This document shows, piece after piece, positions 24,490 through 34,897 of a stretch of DNA of 64,000 bases. This DNA comes from Capsicum annuum (Eukaryota; Streptophyta; Magnoliopsida; Solanales; Solanaceae): assembly GCF_002878395.1 (NCBI RefSeq), contig NC_061115.1, positions 95,357,364-95,421,363 of the forward strand. The letters run 5' to 3'. The position numbers and the translations under genes were made by a program. Under the pieces are notes generated by a model. It had not been told where the DNA came from. It ran no database searches and saw nothing but the letters and a program-made list of their open reading frames with translations. How positions within the stretch are numbered: position 1 is the stretch's first letter; every line of letters starts with the position of its first letter.

Positions 24490-26931
24490 TTTTACGAACC
24501 TAGACTAATTCCTAGTCATAATACGGTGCCTCAAACAACAAGTGATCCTAAGATAGCACATAATACTGACATAATGCATGAGCACCAGATTAAAACATGT
24601 ATACGAGCTAAATAGACCGAGAAAAGCATTATCATGAAATAAAATGGTCTAGTATATTTACTATTAGAATGTTTACAAAACTAAAATCTGAAAGAAAAAG
24701 GAACTAAAATAACATACAATAGCTCTTGCTGACTATTAATGAAGACTCTACTAATATTGAATTTAAGTAGTCAGGATATGACTCTTAGCCATCCCTAATC
24801 AATACATAAGAATAGAATGAAATACTAAACCTACAGTTGACTTGAAGTTGTGATATGCCTAACTAAGATCCTGATAGTAATTACCCAGTCTATAACATAT
24901 GAAAAATATAGGTAGAAGAGGGATACAATTAGTTATTTTGATTGTACTAATTATGTGAGATATTCCCTAATCAAAAAAAATACTTAATAGATGCTTTGAA
25001 ACTGAGGACATAAACTCTTTCCTAAAATTTGCATAAAAATCAAGTTTGTACTAAAAAGATGTAGACATATTAAAATCTCTAAATAGAGATTTAAAGTATT
25101 TTTAAGATTGGAAAGTTGTGGAAACAATATCAATACCTAATATAATTTATAACTAATGTTGAACATGCTATAAAACTATTATGAATGGAAACAGAATATA
25201 GATAGCTGAAGTAGAGTATGTTAACCCTGTACGATATACACATTTACTAAAATGCAATGATAATCTAAAAAGTCATAGTTTTAAAAAATTAAAATTGCAT
25301 TGAGGGTTATATACATATACAGAGGCTAAAACTATGGGAATTTCTCATAATCAATATAGACTATGTAAGCAAATATGGAATATACCTTGCAACTTGAGTT
25401 TGGAGGGTGTTTTATACCTTGCCCAAGTTAAGAAACATGACGGGCATGAATTTACTCATGATCCCATTTTGGAAAGGAAGACACTCTCAACTGGTGTGGA
25501 CCTACCTTTGGTGGAAAATAGTTTTTGACTTAGGTTTTCTAAACTCATGTACTTTCGGTGCTAAATAATGCTCCCAATTGAGAGAGAACTGATATACTAA
25601 AATGCACAGTAAGACTATTATTTTAAAATTAAAAGATAAATTCTTTATTTAAAATCATTCTAAATCATGAAAACTGAAGGATTAAGTATTTAACTGATAA
25701 TGCATGATATCTAAAGTCATTGGGTTTTCATAACCCATTATCTTTGAAGAATGCAATTATTCATGATAATTCTATAATTTCAACATAATAGGGAATTTCA
25801 TAACTCAAACACAAAATTAGAAATATATCAATATAATGAGAGTTCATAATTATGAGTATGTAAGGATAGCATAGTTCATGGAAAACAAGGCATGTAAAAC
25901 TAATATAGGCTAAAATCAATCAAATCATGTATAATTTATTCTGAAGAGGTTGAAGACAATAAAATATGGATAATTCCTTACGTATTAAGACAACTGAGTT
26001 AAGTCCATGAATACAATTAATGATAACTTTAAATTGGAGCTATTTAATAAAATAATATGAGGGAATTGAAATTCAAGAATCTGGCACATTGGATATGAAC
26101 CTTAGATCATGAGTTCATAAAAATCATAACTGAAATTCATAATTTTAAAACTAGGTTTTAGGCATATGAGTGAAAGGAATCACTAATTGAATATTCACAT
26201 ACCTGATTATGAAGCTTTTAAATTGAAAATATTAATAGAGACTTGAATTTATTAAGTTTGAGGAATAAACCCTATGTTCTTTTCTTTAGAGAATTTTGAT
26301 AGAGTTGGGAGCTTTAATTGTTGTTATGAGGGACAAAATAGAATAATAATACTCTAAAATGACTTGGTATAGGCTAAAAATATTGGAAAAAGAATGAAAC
26401 ATCCTTTATAAAATGTGTAGTGATTATTGCTAAATAATTATAGCAGAAGTCATGGGTTGGACCATCCGACTAGTGTCCCTTAACTCATGTCCTTGACACA
26501 TAGTTTGTATGAAAAATTGTGTTTTGGACACATATTTTGTATGACAAATGAGTCTTTGAAATATGGTTTGTTTGAAAACTCATGTTTTTGACACACGGTT
26601 CATATGACAACTTATGGGTTCAGATATCTTGACAGTACTTTACTTTTATGGCCATACCATTTTACTTCAAGACTGAATTTATGAAGGGTTGGTGGAGTTA
26701 GAAAGAATACCCAAATAACTTTTATTTCAAGGGTATTGAGATAAAAACACTTTAAATTACAGGAGTTATGATTGTTTGAATTTGACTATAAAAAGATTCT
26801 TCCTAGGAAATCAATCAGAAAGGAAGGTTTCAATTGTTCTTTGAGCTAGGTGTTACATTTGGCCTTAATACCTGTATAAATAACTTCTCATGCTACAAAA
26901 ATGTTACATTTTATTCTAAATATACTTGAAT
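24490..26931 (-). mobile_element. LARD D, 5' LTR, part 1 (split by element E)
   Basis: The start aligns with the LTR A start after the PBS relic (GAACCTAGACTAATTCCTAGTC against GACCTGAGACTACCCCCTAGTC). The right part (26730-26931) aligns with 190-310 of LARD A. The LTR does not end here: its last 39 bases lie beyond element E at 36653-36691, where a GGAGTGTTACA terminus is found. The whole LTR is about 2.5 kb. No clear HP1/HP2 pair is left in it. Confidence 0.6.
26927..26931 (+). repeat. target site duplication of element E, left
   Basis: TGAAT here is repeated exactly at 36648-36652. Five bases is the normal Ty3/gypsy duplication length. Confidence 0.9.
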
Positions 26932-27109
26932 TATAATACCCCGATCATTTCTTAAGCCTAAATCCATCTTTTGAGTGGATATGTATGACTTCCAAAGTGA
27001 TTGATCTTTAAACCATGTTGTATTTCTATAATTTCTACTTTTTTCATGTAGATAATTGAATTAGATTTCCATCAAGACCAATTTCATCAAAATCCGACAT
27101 CGGATGAGC

Positions 27110-27490
27110 GAGTTTTGGCAGTTTTACTCAATGGTATCGGATCGTTTAGGATAGAGGGTCGACCTAGTGGATCGTCAGGTCCCTGGTGGACAGTCAAGTG
27201 CCCCGTCAAGCCGAGGTAGTGACTCAATTTTAGAACATCATTCGACGGACAAGTTGGTGGACCATAAAAAGTTGACGAACCGTCAAGGAGTCCGTTAGGT
27301 TGAGATAGAATGTCTCATTTCTGGCTCTCGAGTGACGGACGATTTGGTGGACCGTCAGCTTCCTGACGGACTGTCACTTCGATCGTAACATTGAGGTAGA
27401 ATGTTCTATTTTTGGTACTAGAGTGATGGAGGATCTGGTGGACCGTCAAAAGACTGATGGACCATCAGTTCGAACGTCATAAGCCCCGAT
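27110..27490 (+). repeat. U3 array of near-palindromic GACGG/CCGTC words
   Basis: About four imperfect units of 80-100 bases are seen. Each holds a CTGGTGGACCGTCA-type word and a TGACGGACCGTCA-type near-palindrome, with AGGTAGAATGTTC-type spacers. The same array is at 34470-34812 in the 3' LTR, with different point changes. It lies directly upstream of the core promoter and could be an enhancer, though that is inference. Confidence 0.7.
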
Positions 27491-27509
27491 CAGCAAATTT
27501 CAGCATTTT

Positions 27510-27561
27510 CAAAAAAGGGCATTTTGGTCATTTTCTCCCCATGTGGTCTTATATATATATT
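27510..27561 (+). promoter_or_regulatory. core promoter of element E 5' LTR
   Basis: An A-run and GGGCATTTTGGTCATTTTC box (27516-27535) is followed by CTTATATATATATTAAAG, a TATA element. The transcript would start shortly after, around the CT-rich leader at 27590. Confidence 0.55.
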
Positions 27562-28831
27562 AAAGTGGAGAATATCCACTCATTTCATTCTCCTTTCTCT
27601 TCCTATCTTCCAAGAATTTCCTAGAAACTAGGGTTTGTACAAGATCCAAAATCCAAATCCTCTTCCATGAAATTCAGAGAATCTTCCATGAATTTCTCCA
27701 ATTTGTTCAAGAACTAAGTTTACCAAGTCAAAGGAATCAATAATCTTGGCCTAAAAGTGTGAGAAGAGTTCCAAACAAGTTTCCACATCTTCAAATCAAA
27801 ATCGAAGGTGTGTGGGGTTTCAACAATAATACTCCTTTCGTTCTTGTGCCTAAAGATTTACTTTCTATTATTGATTTACATGATTTTGCAAGTGGATTTA
27901 CACCCAAATTTATTTACGTATGATTTATGATACTTGAGTTTAATAAGCTTGATATCTATGGTTATTTCACCAACATGTTTCTTAAATTGAGTATTTATTC
28001 TATGAGATGTATATAGCCATTATATATATTGATGATTTCTAAGTGATTTATGTGAAGTGTCAATATTTGTGTTTTTCTATGAGAAATTTGACTATTGAAT
28101 ATATATACATATCAATATTTGAATTGAAAGTCAAGAATGAGTTTGATGATGTTTCTTTGAAGCTTTGGCATTTGAAATGATTTGATAAGCAAATGTACTT
28201 GATGTTGAGAAACATTGTTTGAATATGAGTCGAGTTAGGAATCCATAGTCATATATGATTTACCAATGAGATATACTTTTCTATTGGTCATTATGATAGA
28301 CCCATGAGTTGATATTAATTGAGGTGGATTTCCTAATGCGTTTTGAGCTGAGTCTAGGAGGAGTATTTAGCACCGAGCGGGAAATGTGGTATTTCTCCAG
28401 AACTACGTACCACCATAATATTGATGTTGATAGTAGTGGGCCAAAGGATGAGTATGAGATTGTGATGATGAGATTTAGGTTATACTCCCTAGCAAGAATA
28501 CGACACCCCTGCCAATGTGGGGCTCTCTCCTTAGGAGAGCAAAACGTTGGACTCCATGTGGCTCATATGGTGTAGTTATATTGGTTATAAGAAACTCCCA
28601 CGTCCATAATGATCTAAGTACCATGATTTACCGAGCCACTCCAAGTCATGAGTCAAAGAGTTTGAGTTGAGTTAAATAATTTATGAGATTTATGAAGCAT
28701 ATGTTATTACTGATGACTTTCGGAAATGATGTTTTAGATAATTCAAGGAAAGAGAGTTGTTATTGTTAGCATGCATGATTTTCTTATACATTTATGATAT
28801 TATTTATAATGATGCATCCATCCCCACATAC

Positions 28832-28984
28832 TCAGTACATTCCCAAGTACGGACTCTCATACTTTTTTTGTATTCTAAATTTCCTCATAAAATAGGTTCA
28901 GGTGCTTAGTCTCAGCCACGATAGTGATACACGAGTACCTTTTTCTACATCCCTACAGTTGGTGAGTCCTCATAGTTTGAGGAC
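28832..28984 (+). promoter_or_regulatory. paired stem-loops HP1 and HP2 in E 5' LTR
   Basis: HP1 has arms TCAGTAC (28832-28838) and GTACGGA (28847-28853) with one mismatch. HP2 has arms GTCCTCA (28966-28972) and TGAGGAC (28978-28984), a perfect 7 bp stem with a 5-base loop. They end about 470 and 335 bases before the LTR end. Confidence 0.55.
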
Positions 28985-29323
28985 CTATGTTCATGATTTT
29001 TGTCTTACTAATTGATGGTTGTTTATTTTTTTGTTCAGTATGAGCCAGTTGGGGATCTGTCCTAATGCTCTTCAGTCTTATGTAGTAGAGGGTTTGTCAG
29101 ACTAGAGTACCAGTATGTACAGAACGTTAGTATTTTGATTGTACAGGACAGTATTACTTTGTATCTCAGTATGTTCATGGCATGATTATTCTTCCTTATT
29201 ACCGCTCGATTATTGTCATGGTGAATTATAGGAGTAAAGATAGGCTCAGAGGGTTAGTTTAACGCTGTGTCTGGCCTTAAGCACTGTGACATCTCGGGAT
29301 AGGTTCTTGGGACGTTACAAGTT

Positions 29324-29336
29324 TGGTATCAGAGCC
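29324..29336 (+). other. primer binding site of element E
   Basis: TGGTATCAGAGCC is an intact match to the complement of the initiator-Met tRNA 3' end, four bases after the LTR. Confidence 0.92.
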
Positions 29337-29529
29337 TAAGGATCAAAGAGTCCAAGGGAGTTTTACAAGCCGTATTACGTAGAGTCTTGATCATTGATGT
29401 GTAGCACGCCATATCTAGGAGCAAGAGGCTATGGGATGTTTTAGAAAAAGTTGTTTCTTTCTTTCAGGAGTCTATCGTGCCTATGACTGTTTCTCTCTGT
29501 GGTTACTTTGTGCTCTCTTATGATAGAAA

Positions 29530-30651
29530 ATGCCTCCTCGTAGAGCTCACAGAAACAATGAACGACCTTAAACCATTGATCCTTTAAGTGAGACGGTATC
29601 CCATGCCAAATTTTGGGCAGCTTTCTAAGTGCTAGCCCAGGCGGTCACTGCCAATGCTCAAGCCAACACCCAAGCTACTGTTCCACCTCTTCAAGGGAAT
29701 AATTTTGTTGTAGCCTAGGTTCGTGACTTTATGTGAATGAATCCACCTTAGTTCTTTGGGTCGAAAGTAGGTGAAGACCCAAAAATGTACTTAGATAAAG
29801 TAAGAAAGATCACTTAGATTATGCACGTGACTGAGGAGGAGAGTGTTGAATTGGCTGCTTATCGAATGAAAGATGTTGCTTATGATTGGGTGGAGATGTA
29901 GAGGAAAAGTAGAGGGAGAATGGTGCTCCTGTGACTTGGCAATTATTCGAAGATGCCTTCTTAGACAGATTCTTTCCCCCGGAGCTGAGGGAAGCAAAAT
30001 TAGAAGAATTTATGAACTTAAGACAGGGCCCCATGATAGTTAAGGAGTATTACCATAAGTTTAATCAGTTATCTAAGTATGCTCCTAGTATGATGGCTGA
30101 TTCTAGAACTAGTACGAGTAAGTTCTTGGCTGGTGTATCTAGTTATCTTATGAAAAAGTGTAGATCCGCTATGCTTAATAGGGACATGGACCTTTCAAGA
30201 CTAATAATTCATGCTCATTAGATTAAAGCAGACAAAGTGAAGGAGAGGGAGAGTTAGAGGGAATAAAAGAGTTAGATCAGAGAAGTAGAGGTATAGTCAG
30301 GCTAGATTTTCTGAAGAGATCCACCCTCAATTCCAGAGCCATTTGCTTGTGCCAATGCTTTTATTATCTAGTACTTCTGTATTCAGAATGAGGCCGGATC
30401 AGGGTAATAGGCCTACTATGTCCAGGTCCCAGGACAGTGTAAGTAACAGACCTCGTCATCCCCCATGTACGAATTGTGGTAAAGACCATCCCGGGGAGTG
30501 CTTAATCGGTCAGAGGGGTTGCTTTGGTTGTGGTAAGTTGGGCAACAAATTTAGGGATTGCCCATATGCTAGACAGGGGAATCACGATGGTCGTCCCCAG
30601 AATCAGACTATTAGTGCTCCGGCCTTTGTAGTTTGTCCTACTCCTCTTTAA
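29530..30651 (+). pseudogene. gag: element E gag (broken)
   Basis: The start at 29530 encodes MPPRRAHRNNERP and then a stop at codon 14. A matrix/capsid region (EDPKMYLDKVRKIT, AAYRMKDVAYDWVEM, to about 29900) continues after a frameshift as FEDAFLDRFFPPELREAKLE to MDLSRLIIHAH (29931-30218, Retrotrans_gag type). The C-terminus (30343-30648) is rich in Arg, Pro and Ser. It carries CTNCGKDHPGEC and a CCHC knuckle, CFGCGKLGNKFRDC (about 30520-30560), in which the zinc-binding His reads Asn. Gag would package the element RNA; this copy cannot. Confidence 0.85.
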
Positions 30652-31200
30652 GGTGCCTCATCTAGTACTGTAGGTGGTTAGCGCCAGAAGAGCTTTTACG
30701 CTATACCACCCCGTCAGGAGTAGGAGGATTTACTAGATGTTGTTACTGGTATGCTCCATGTATTTCATTTTGATGTGTATGTGTTGATGGACCCTGGGTC
30801 AAGTCTTACTTATGTGACTTTGTTGGTGGCTGTGAATTTAGAAATTAGTGCTAAAATTTTTTTTGAGCCTTTTCTAGTCTCTACACCAGTGGGTGAATCT
30901 GTTATTGCTAAGCAAATATTTAAGAAATGTCCTATCACTGATCTAAATAGAGTCATGTTTGCAGATTTGATTGAGCTAGACATGATTGATTTTAGTATTA
31001 TTCTGGGTATGGATTGGCTTTACTCTTTTTATGCATCTATAGACTCTCGTACCCGGGTAGTCAAGTTTCAGTTTCCCAATGAGCCAGTCTTTGAGTGGTC
31101 TGAAAATTCTGTATCTCCTAAAAGTCATTTCATATCCTATCTAAATGCTAGGAAATTGATAACCAAGGATTGTATCTATCATTTAGTTTGAGTTAAGGAC
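30652..31200 (+). pseudogene. pol: element E protease region
   Basis: One open stretch from 30751 to 31188 covers the retropepsin domain. It shows the active-site motif VLMDPGSSLTYV (D-P-G in place of D-S/T-G, a form common in this clade) and the C-terminal landmark IILGMDWLYS (about 31000-31026), then a VKFQFPNEP linker into RT. It is the least damaged part of the element, but stops lie on both sides (TAG before 30727; TGA at 31189). Confidence 0.8.
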
Positions 31201-31990
31201 ACTAAGGCTGAGACTCCAACTATTCAGTTTCTTAATGTTGTCAATGAGTTTCCTAATGTTTTCCTGGAAGATCTCCCAGGGGTACCTCCTGATAGAGAGA
31301 TAGAATTCAAAATTGATCTTCTTCTTGATACACATCCTATTTCTATTCCTTTATATCATATAGCCCCCACATAATTTAAGGAGTTGAAAGAGCAACTCAA
31401 AGATCTTCTTGAAAAGGGTTTTATAAGGCCTAGTGTGTCTCCCTAGGGTGCACCCATTCTATTCGTACGAACTAAAGATGGTTCATTGCGTATGTGCACT
31501 ATCGTCAGCTTAACAAGGTCACAGTAAAGAACAAGTATCCTTTTCCTAAAATTAATGACCTATTTGATCAGCTGCAAGGTGCCAGCTACTTCTCAAAAAT
31601 AGATTTGAGATCCGATTATCACCAACTTAAAGTCAGAGAGTGTCATATTCCAAAGATGGCTTTCTGCGCTCGTTACGGTCAGTTTGAATTCTTGGTCTTG
31701 TCCTTTGGGATAACGAATGCCACAAAAGCTTTTATGGACCTCATGAATCGAGTGTTCAGACAGTACCTGGATATGTTCGTTATTGTATTCATAGATGCTA
31801 TTCTTGTATACTCTTAAAGTGAGAACGACCATATAGATCATCTTCGAATTATCTTACAGACCCTTAGGGATCAACAATTTGCCAAATTTAGCAAGTATGA
31901 ATTCTGGCTAAGGTCAGTTGCTTTTCTAGGTTATATCATTTCTTCTGATGGTATTCAAGTTGATCCTCAAAAGGTAGAAGCTGTGAAGAA
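31201..31990 (+). pseudogene. pol: element E reverse transcriptase (broken, catalytic Asp lost)
   Basis: The lead-in EDLPGVPPDREIEFKID is at about 31267-31320. KGFIRPSVSP is followed by TAG in place of a Trp codon at about 31444-31446, then [18 protein letters not shown] small deletion near 31494 shifts the frame before [17 protein letters not shown]. The first catalytic motif [13 protein letters not shown] is intact (about 31590-31630). The second reads [10 protein letters not shown] (about 31788-31815): the second Asp of the usual DD pair is Ala. A stop follows at 31816, and the thumb continues in other frames (SKYEFWLRSVAFLGYI). The domain is dead by catalysis as well as by frame. Confidence 0.85.
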
Positions 31991-32600
31991 TTCGCGTAGA
32001 CTTATTTCCCCATTTTATATTAGGAGTTTCTTGGATCTCGATGGCTACTACCATCGTTTTTTCGAAGGTTTCTCTTCCATTGCTGTTTCTTTGACCTGGT
32101 TGACCAAAAAGAAGGTTAAATTCCTGTGGTTAGATTCTTGCGAGAAGAGTTTTCAGGAGTTGAAGACTCAACTCACTTCAGCCCCTGTGATGACCCTACC
32201 TAATGGTGTTGATGATTTTATGATATATTGTGATGCTTTCAGAATTAGTTTAGGTTGTGTGTTAATGCAAAATGGTAAAGTTATAGACTATGCCTCCCGA
32301 TAGTTGAAACCTCATGAGAAGAATTATCCGACCCATGACCTCGAGTTAGCTGCAGTGGTTTTTGCGTTGAAAATTTGGAGACACTATTTGTATGGTGTTC
32401 ATGTTGATGTGTTTACGGATCATAAGAGTTTACAGTATATGTTCACTAAGAGAGTGTTGAATCTTCAGCAGAGGTGATGGTTAGAATTACTAAAGGATTA
32501 TGACATGAGTGTGTTATATCACTCGGGTAAGGCCAACATAGTGGAAGATGCTCTTAGCAGGTTATCCATGGGTAGTGTAGAACATGTCAAGGAAGATAAG
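31991..32600 (+). pseudogene. pol: element E RNase H
   Basis: One open stretch (31983-32300) has SFLDLDGYYHRFFEGFS, FQELKTQLTSAPVMTLP and IYCDAFRISLGCVLMQ. After a TAG it goes on in frame as [38 protein letters not shown] and GKANIVEDALSRLSMGS (to about 32577). Catalytic acidic residues of the DxS/E/D type appear kept (CDA, LELAA, TDHKS). Two stops interrupt it. Confidence 0.8.
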
Positions 32601-33770
32601 AGGGTTTTATCCCGTTAAGTGCATCATTTGGCTAGGTTAAGTGTTAGATTGCTTAACTCAATTGAGGGTAATGCTTGGGTCCAAAGTGGTTTCGAATCTT
32701 TACTAGTTTCGGAAGTGAAGGAAAAGGAGGATACAAATTCTCATTTGGTTAAACTAAAAGAATTATGGCTGAGGCACATGGCATGCTGTATTATATTCAT
32801 CCCGGTGCTACCAAGATGTACCCCAATTTGCAGGAAATTTATTGGTGGAATGGTATAAAAAAGGATATAGCGAAGTTCGTAGAAAAGTGTGCAAGTTTCC
32901 AGCAGGTAAAGATAGAGCACCAGAGACCCGGTGGTGTGATGCAAGAATTTAACATTCCTACTTGGAAGTGGGAAGTGGTGAACGTGGATTTTGTGAATGG
33001 TTTACCTCTCTCTCATCGTCATCATGATTCTATTTGGGTCGTTGTAGACAGGTTGACTAAGTTAGTATATTTTCTGCCAGTACATACATCTTTCACCGTG
33101 GAGGACTATGCTAAGATGTATATTTAAGAGTTAGTCAGGTTGTATGGAGTTCCATTGTCTATTATCTATGATAGGGGTGCTCAATTTACTTCTCAGTTTT
33201 GGAGAGTCTTCCAGATGGGTCTTGGCATCCAAGTTTATCTTAGCTCTGCTTTTCATCTGTAGACAGACGGTCAGGCTGAGAGGACTATTTAGACTTTGGA
33301 GGATATGTTGAGGGCTTGTGTTCTTGATTTTAAAGGAAGTTGACATGAACATTTACCGTTGATTGAATTTGCTTACAATAATATTTTTCATGCTAGCATT
33401 GGAATGGCTCCATTTAAAGCTTTGTATAAGAGAAGATGTAGATCGCCCACAGGTTGGTTCAATTTGGGTGAAGTTACTGTGATTGGACTTGATGCTGTAT
33501 TTGAGGCTATGGATAAAGTTAAGTTAATTCGAAAGAGGTTAAAGACAGCCCAGAGTCGTCAAAAGTCATATACAGATATGAGAAGAAGAGCTCTTGAGTT
33601 TGAAGTCGACGATTTGGTGTATTTGAAAATCTCGCCTATGAAAGGGGTGAAAAGATTTGGAAAGAAAGGAAAGCAAAGTCCCATATATGTTGGCCCTTAT
33701 AGAGTTTTGGATCATGTTGGGAAAACAGCTTATGAGGTTGAGTTGCCTGCAGAATTATAAGCTGTCCATC
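32601..33770 (+). pseudogene. pol: element E integrase (broken, partly deleted)
   Basis: Compared with element I (63780-63910), about 110 bases are missing near 32758, between LVKLKE and the zinc domain. The zinc domain (32765-32930) keeps both His but has CASFQQ, so the second Cys reads Phe. Core motifs are VNVDFVNGLP (first Asp, about 32980), YDRGAQFTSQFW (second Asp, about 33170) and TDGQAERT (Glu, about 33263-33290). DD-E is thus present, with TAG codons nearby. The C-terminal GPY region is open (33359-33757: MIEFAYNN to VGPYRVLDHVGKTAYEVELP). Confidence 0.85.
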
Positions 33771-34046
33771 CTGTGATTCATGTTTCTATGCTCAAGAAAC
33801 ACATTGGAGACTCTATTGTTGTTGATCCGTTGGAAGGTTGTGATGTTCAGGATAGCCTTTCGTATGATGAAATCCCGATTGAAATCTTAAATTATCAAGT
33901 CCGTAGACTGAGGAACAAGAAAGTTCCCTTGGTTAAAGTTTTGTAGCAAAATCAATCAGTAGAGGGTGCCACTTGGGAAGCAGAAGTGTATATGCGAGAA
34001 AGTTACCCTCATCTTTTCTCCATGAGTTTGAATCAAGCTGAAGGTA
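33771..34046 (+). pseudogene. pol: element E chromodomain
   Basis: After HPVIHVSMLKKHIGDS comes IPIEILNYQVRRLRNKKVPLVKVL, a stop, then ATWEAEVYMRESYPHLFS. This is the C-terminal chromodomain typical of Tekay/Del chromoviruses, thought to direct integration to methylated-histone chromatin. Only one stop (about 33946, TAG) breaks it. Confidence 0.8.
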
Positions 34047-34241
34047 CTATTCCCTTAATTCAGTTTCCTCCTAATCTAATGTATTCATCTATATGGTTAT
34101 TCCCTCTACAATTTATGCATTTGGTGAAGTACTCAAAAGTTTAGAGTAAAGTGAGCCCTTAGATGTGAGACATTCCAGATATACGTCCTTATTTTATCTT
34201 GTTCTTGGCCTATTTGGCAACATTCGAGGACGAATGGGTCC

Positions 34242-34251
34242 AAGGGGGAGA
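34242..34251 (+). other. polypurine tract of element E
   Basis: AAGGGGGAGA, followed by TAT and the TGTAATAC start of the 3' LTR. The preceding CATTCGAGGACGAATG word is shared with LARD F (TCATTCGAGGATGAATG at 47538-47554). Confidence 0.85.
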
Positions 34252-34469
34252 TATTGTAATACTCTGATCATTTCTTAAGCCTAAATCCGTCTTTTGAGTG
34301 GATATGTATGACTTCCAAAATGATTGATGTTTAAACCATTTTCTATTTATCTAATTTCTACTTTCTGTAATATATAGAATTGAATAAGCTTTCCATCAAT
34401 ACACATTTCATCAAAATCCAACATCATATGAGTGAGCTATAGCCGTTTTACTCAACGGTATCCGATCGC

Positions 34470-34812
34470 CCAAGTTTGATGGTCGAACTGGTTGACCGTT
34501 AGGTCCTTGTTGGACTGTCAAGTTCCCCCTCAATCTAAGGTAGTGACTCCTTTTTCAGGACATCTTGTGATGGCCAAGTTGGTGGACCATCAAAAAGTTG
34601 ACGGACCATCAAGGGGTCCATCAGGTCCAGACAGAATGTGTCATTTCTGGCCCTCGAGTGACAGGCAACTTGGTGGACCGTCAGTTTCTTGATGGACCAT
34701 CACTTCGATCATAACACAAAGGTAGAACGTTCCAGTTTATGCACTCGAAGGACGAACGATCTGGTGGACCGTCAGGAGACTTGACGAAAAGTCAGATCGA
34801 CCGTCATAGGCC
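34470..34812 (+). repeat. U3 array in E 3' LTR
   Basis: Same organisation of GGTGGACCGTCAG-type and TGACGGACCATCA-type words as in the 5' LTR (27110-27490), with independent mutations. Confidence 0.65.
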
Positions 34813-34877
34813 CGGATCAGCAAATTTCAGCATTTTCAAAAAAAGGGTATTTTGGTCATTTCCTGCCCATGTGGTCT

Positions 34878-34897
34878 TATATATATATATATATATA
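34878..34897. repeat. (TA)10 run at the LTR TATA box
   Basis: Ten TA units here, against five at the same place in the 5' LTR (27550-27559). A core promoter element has expanded like a microsatellite. Confidence 0.8.

Larger units (their letters stand above)
26932..29319 (+). mobile_element. element E, 5' LTR
   Basis: 2388 bp, running from TATAATACC (TG changed to TA) to GACGTTACA. It contains the U3 repeat array (27110-27490), a GGGCATTTTGGTCATTTTC box, a short TA-run TATA element at 27550-27560, a CT-rich leader with AGGGTTT, and the HP1 (28832-28853) and HP2 (28966-28984) stem-loops. Its partner at 34255-36647 is 2393 bp. Confidence 0.92.

Noticed and set aside
24490..26857. LTR D ending at TAGGTGTTACA (26857)
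   Set aside because: Alignment with LARD A continues past this point through 26931 and, beyond element E, to 36691, so 26857 is an internal TGTTACA look-alike.
27110..27490. CRISPR-like or satellite array
   Set aside because: Units are imperfect, of variable spacing, and present in both LTRs of one retrotransposon in plant DNA; a U3 feature.
28309..28575. 88-codon plus-strand frame (similar frame at 35636-35830)
   Set aside because: It lies in the non-coding part of LTR E and the 3' LTR copy is shorter and differently terminated; no protein family recognised.
29324..29336. Possible tRNA gene signal
   Set aside because: The sequence is only the complement of a tRNA 3' end, that is a primer binding site; there is no tRNA body.
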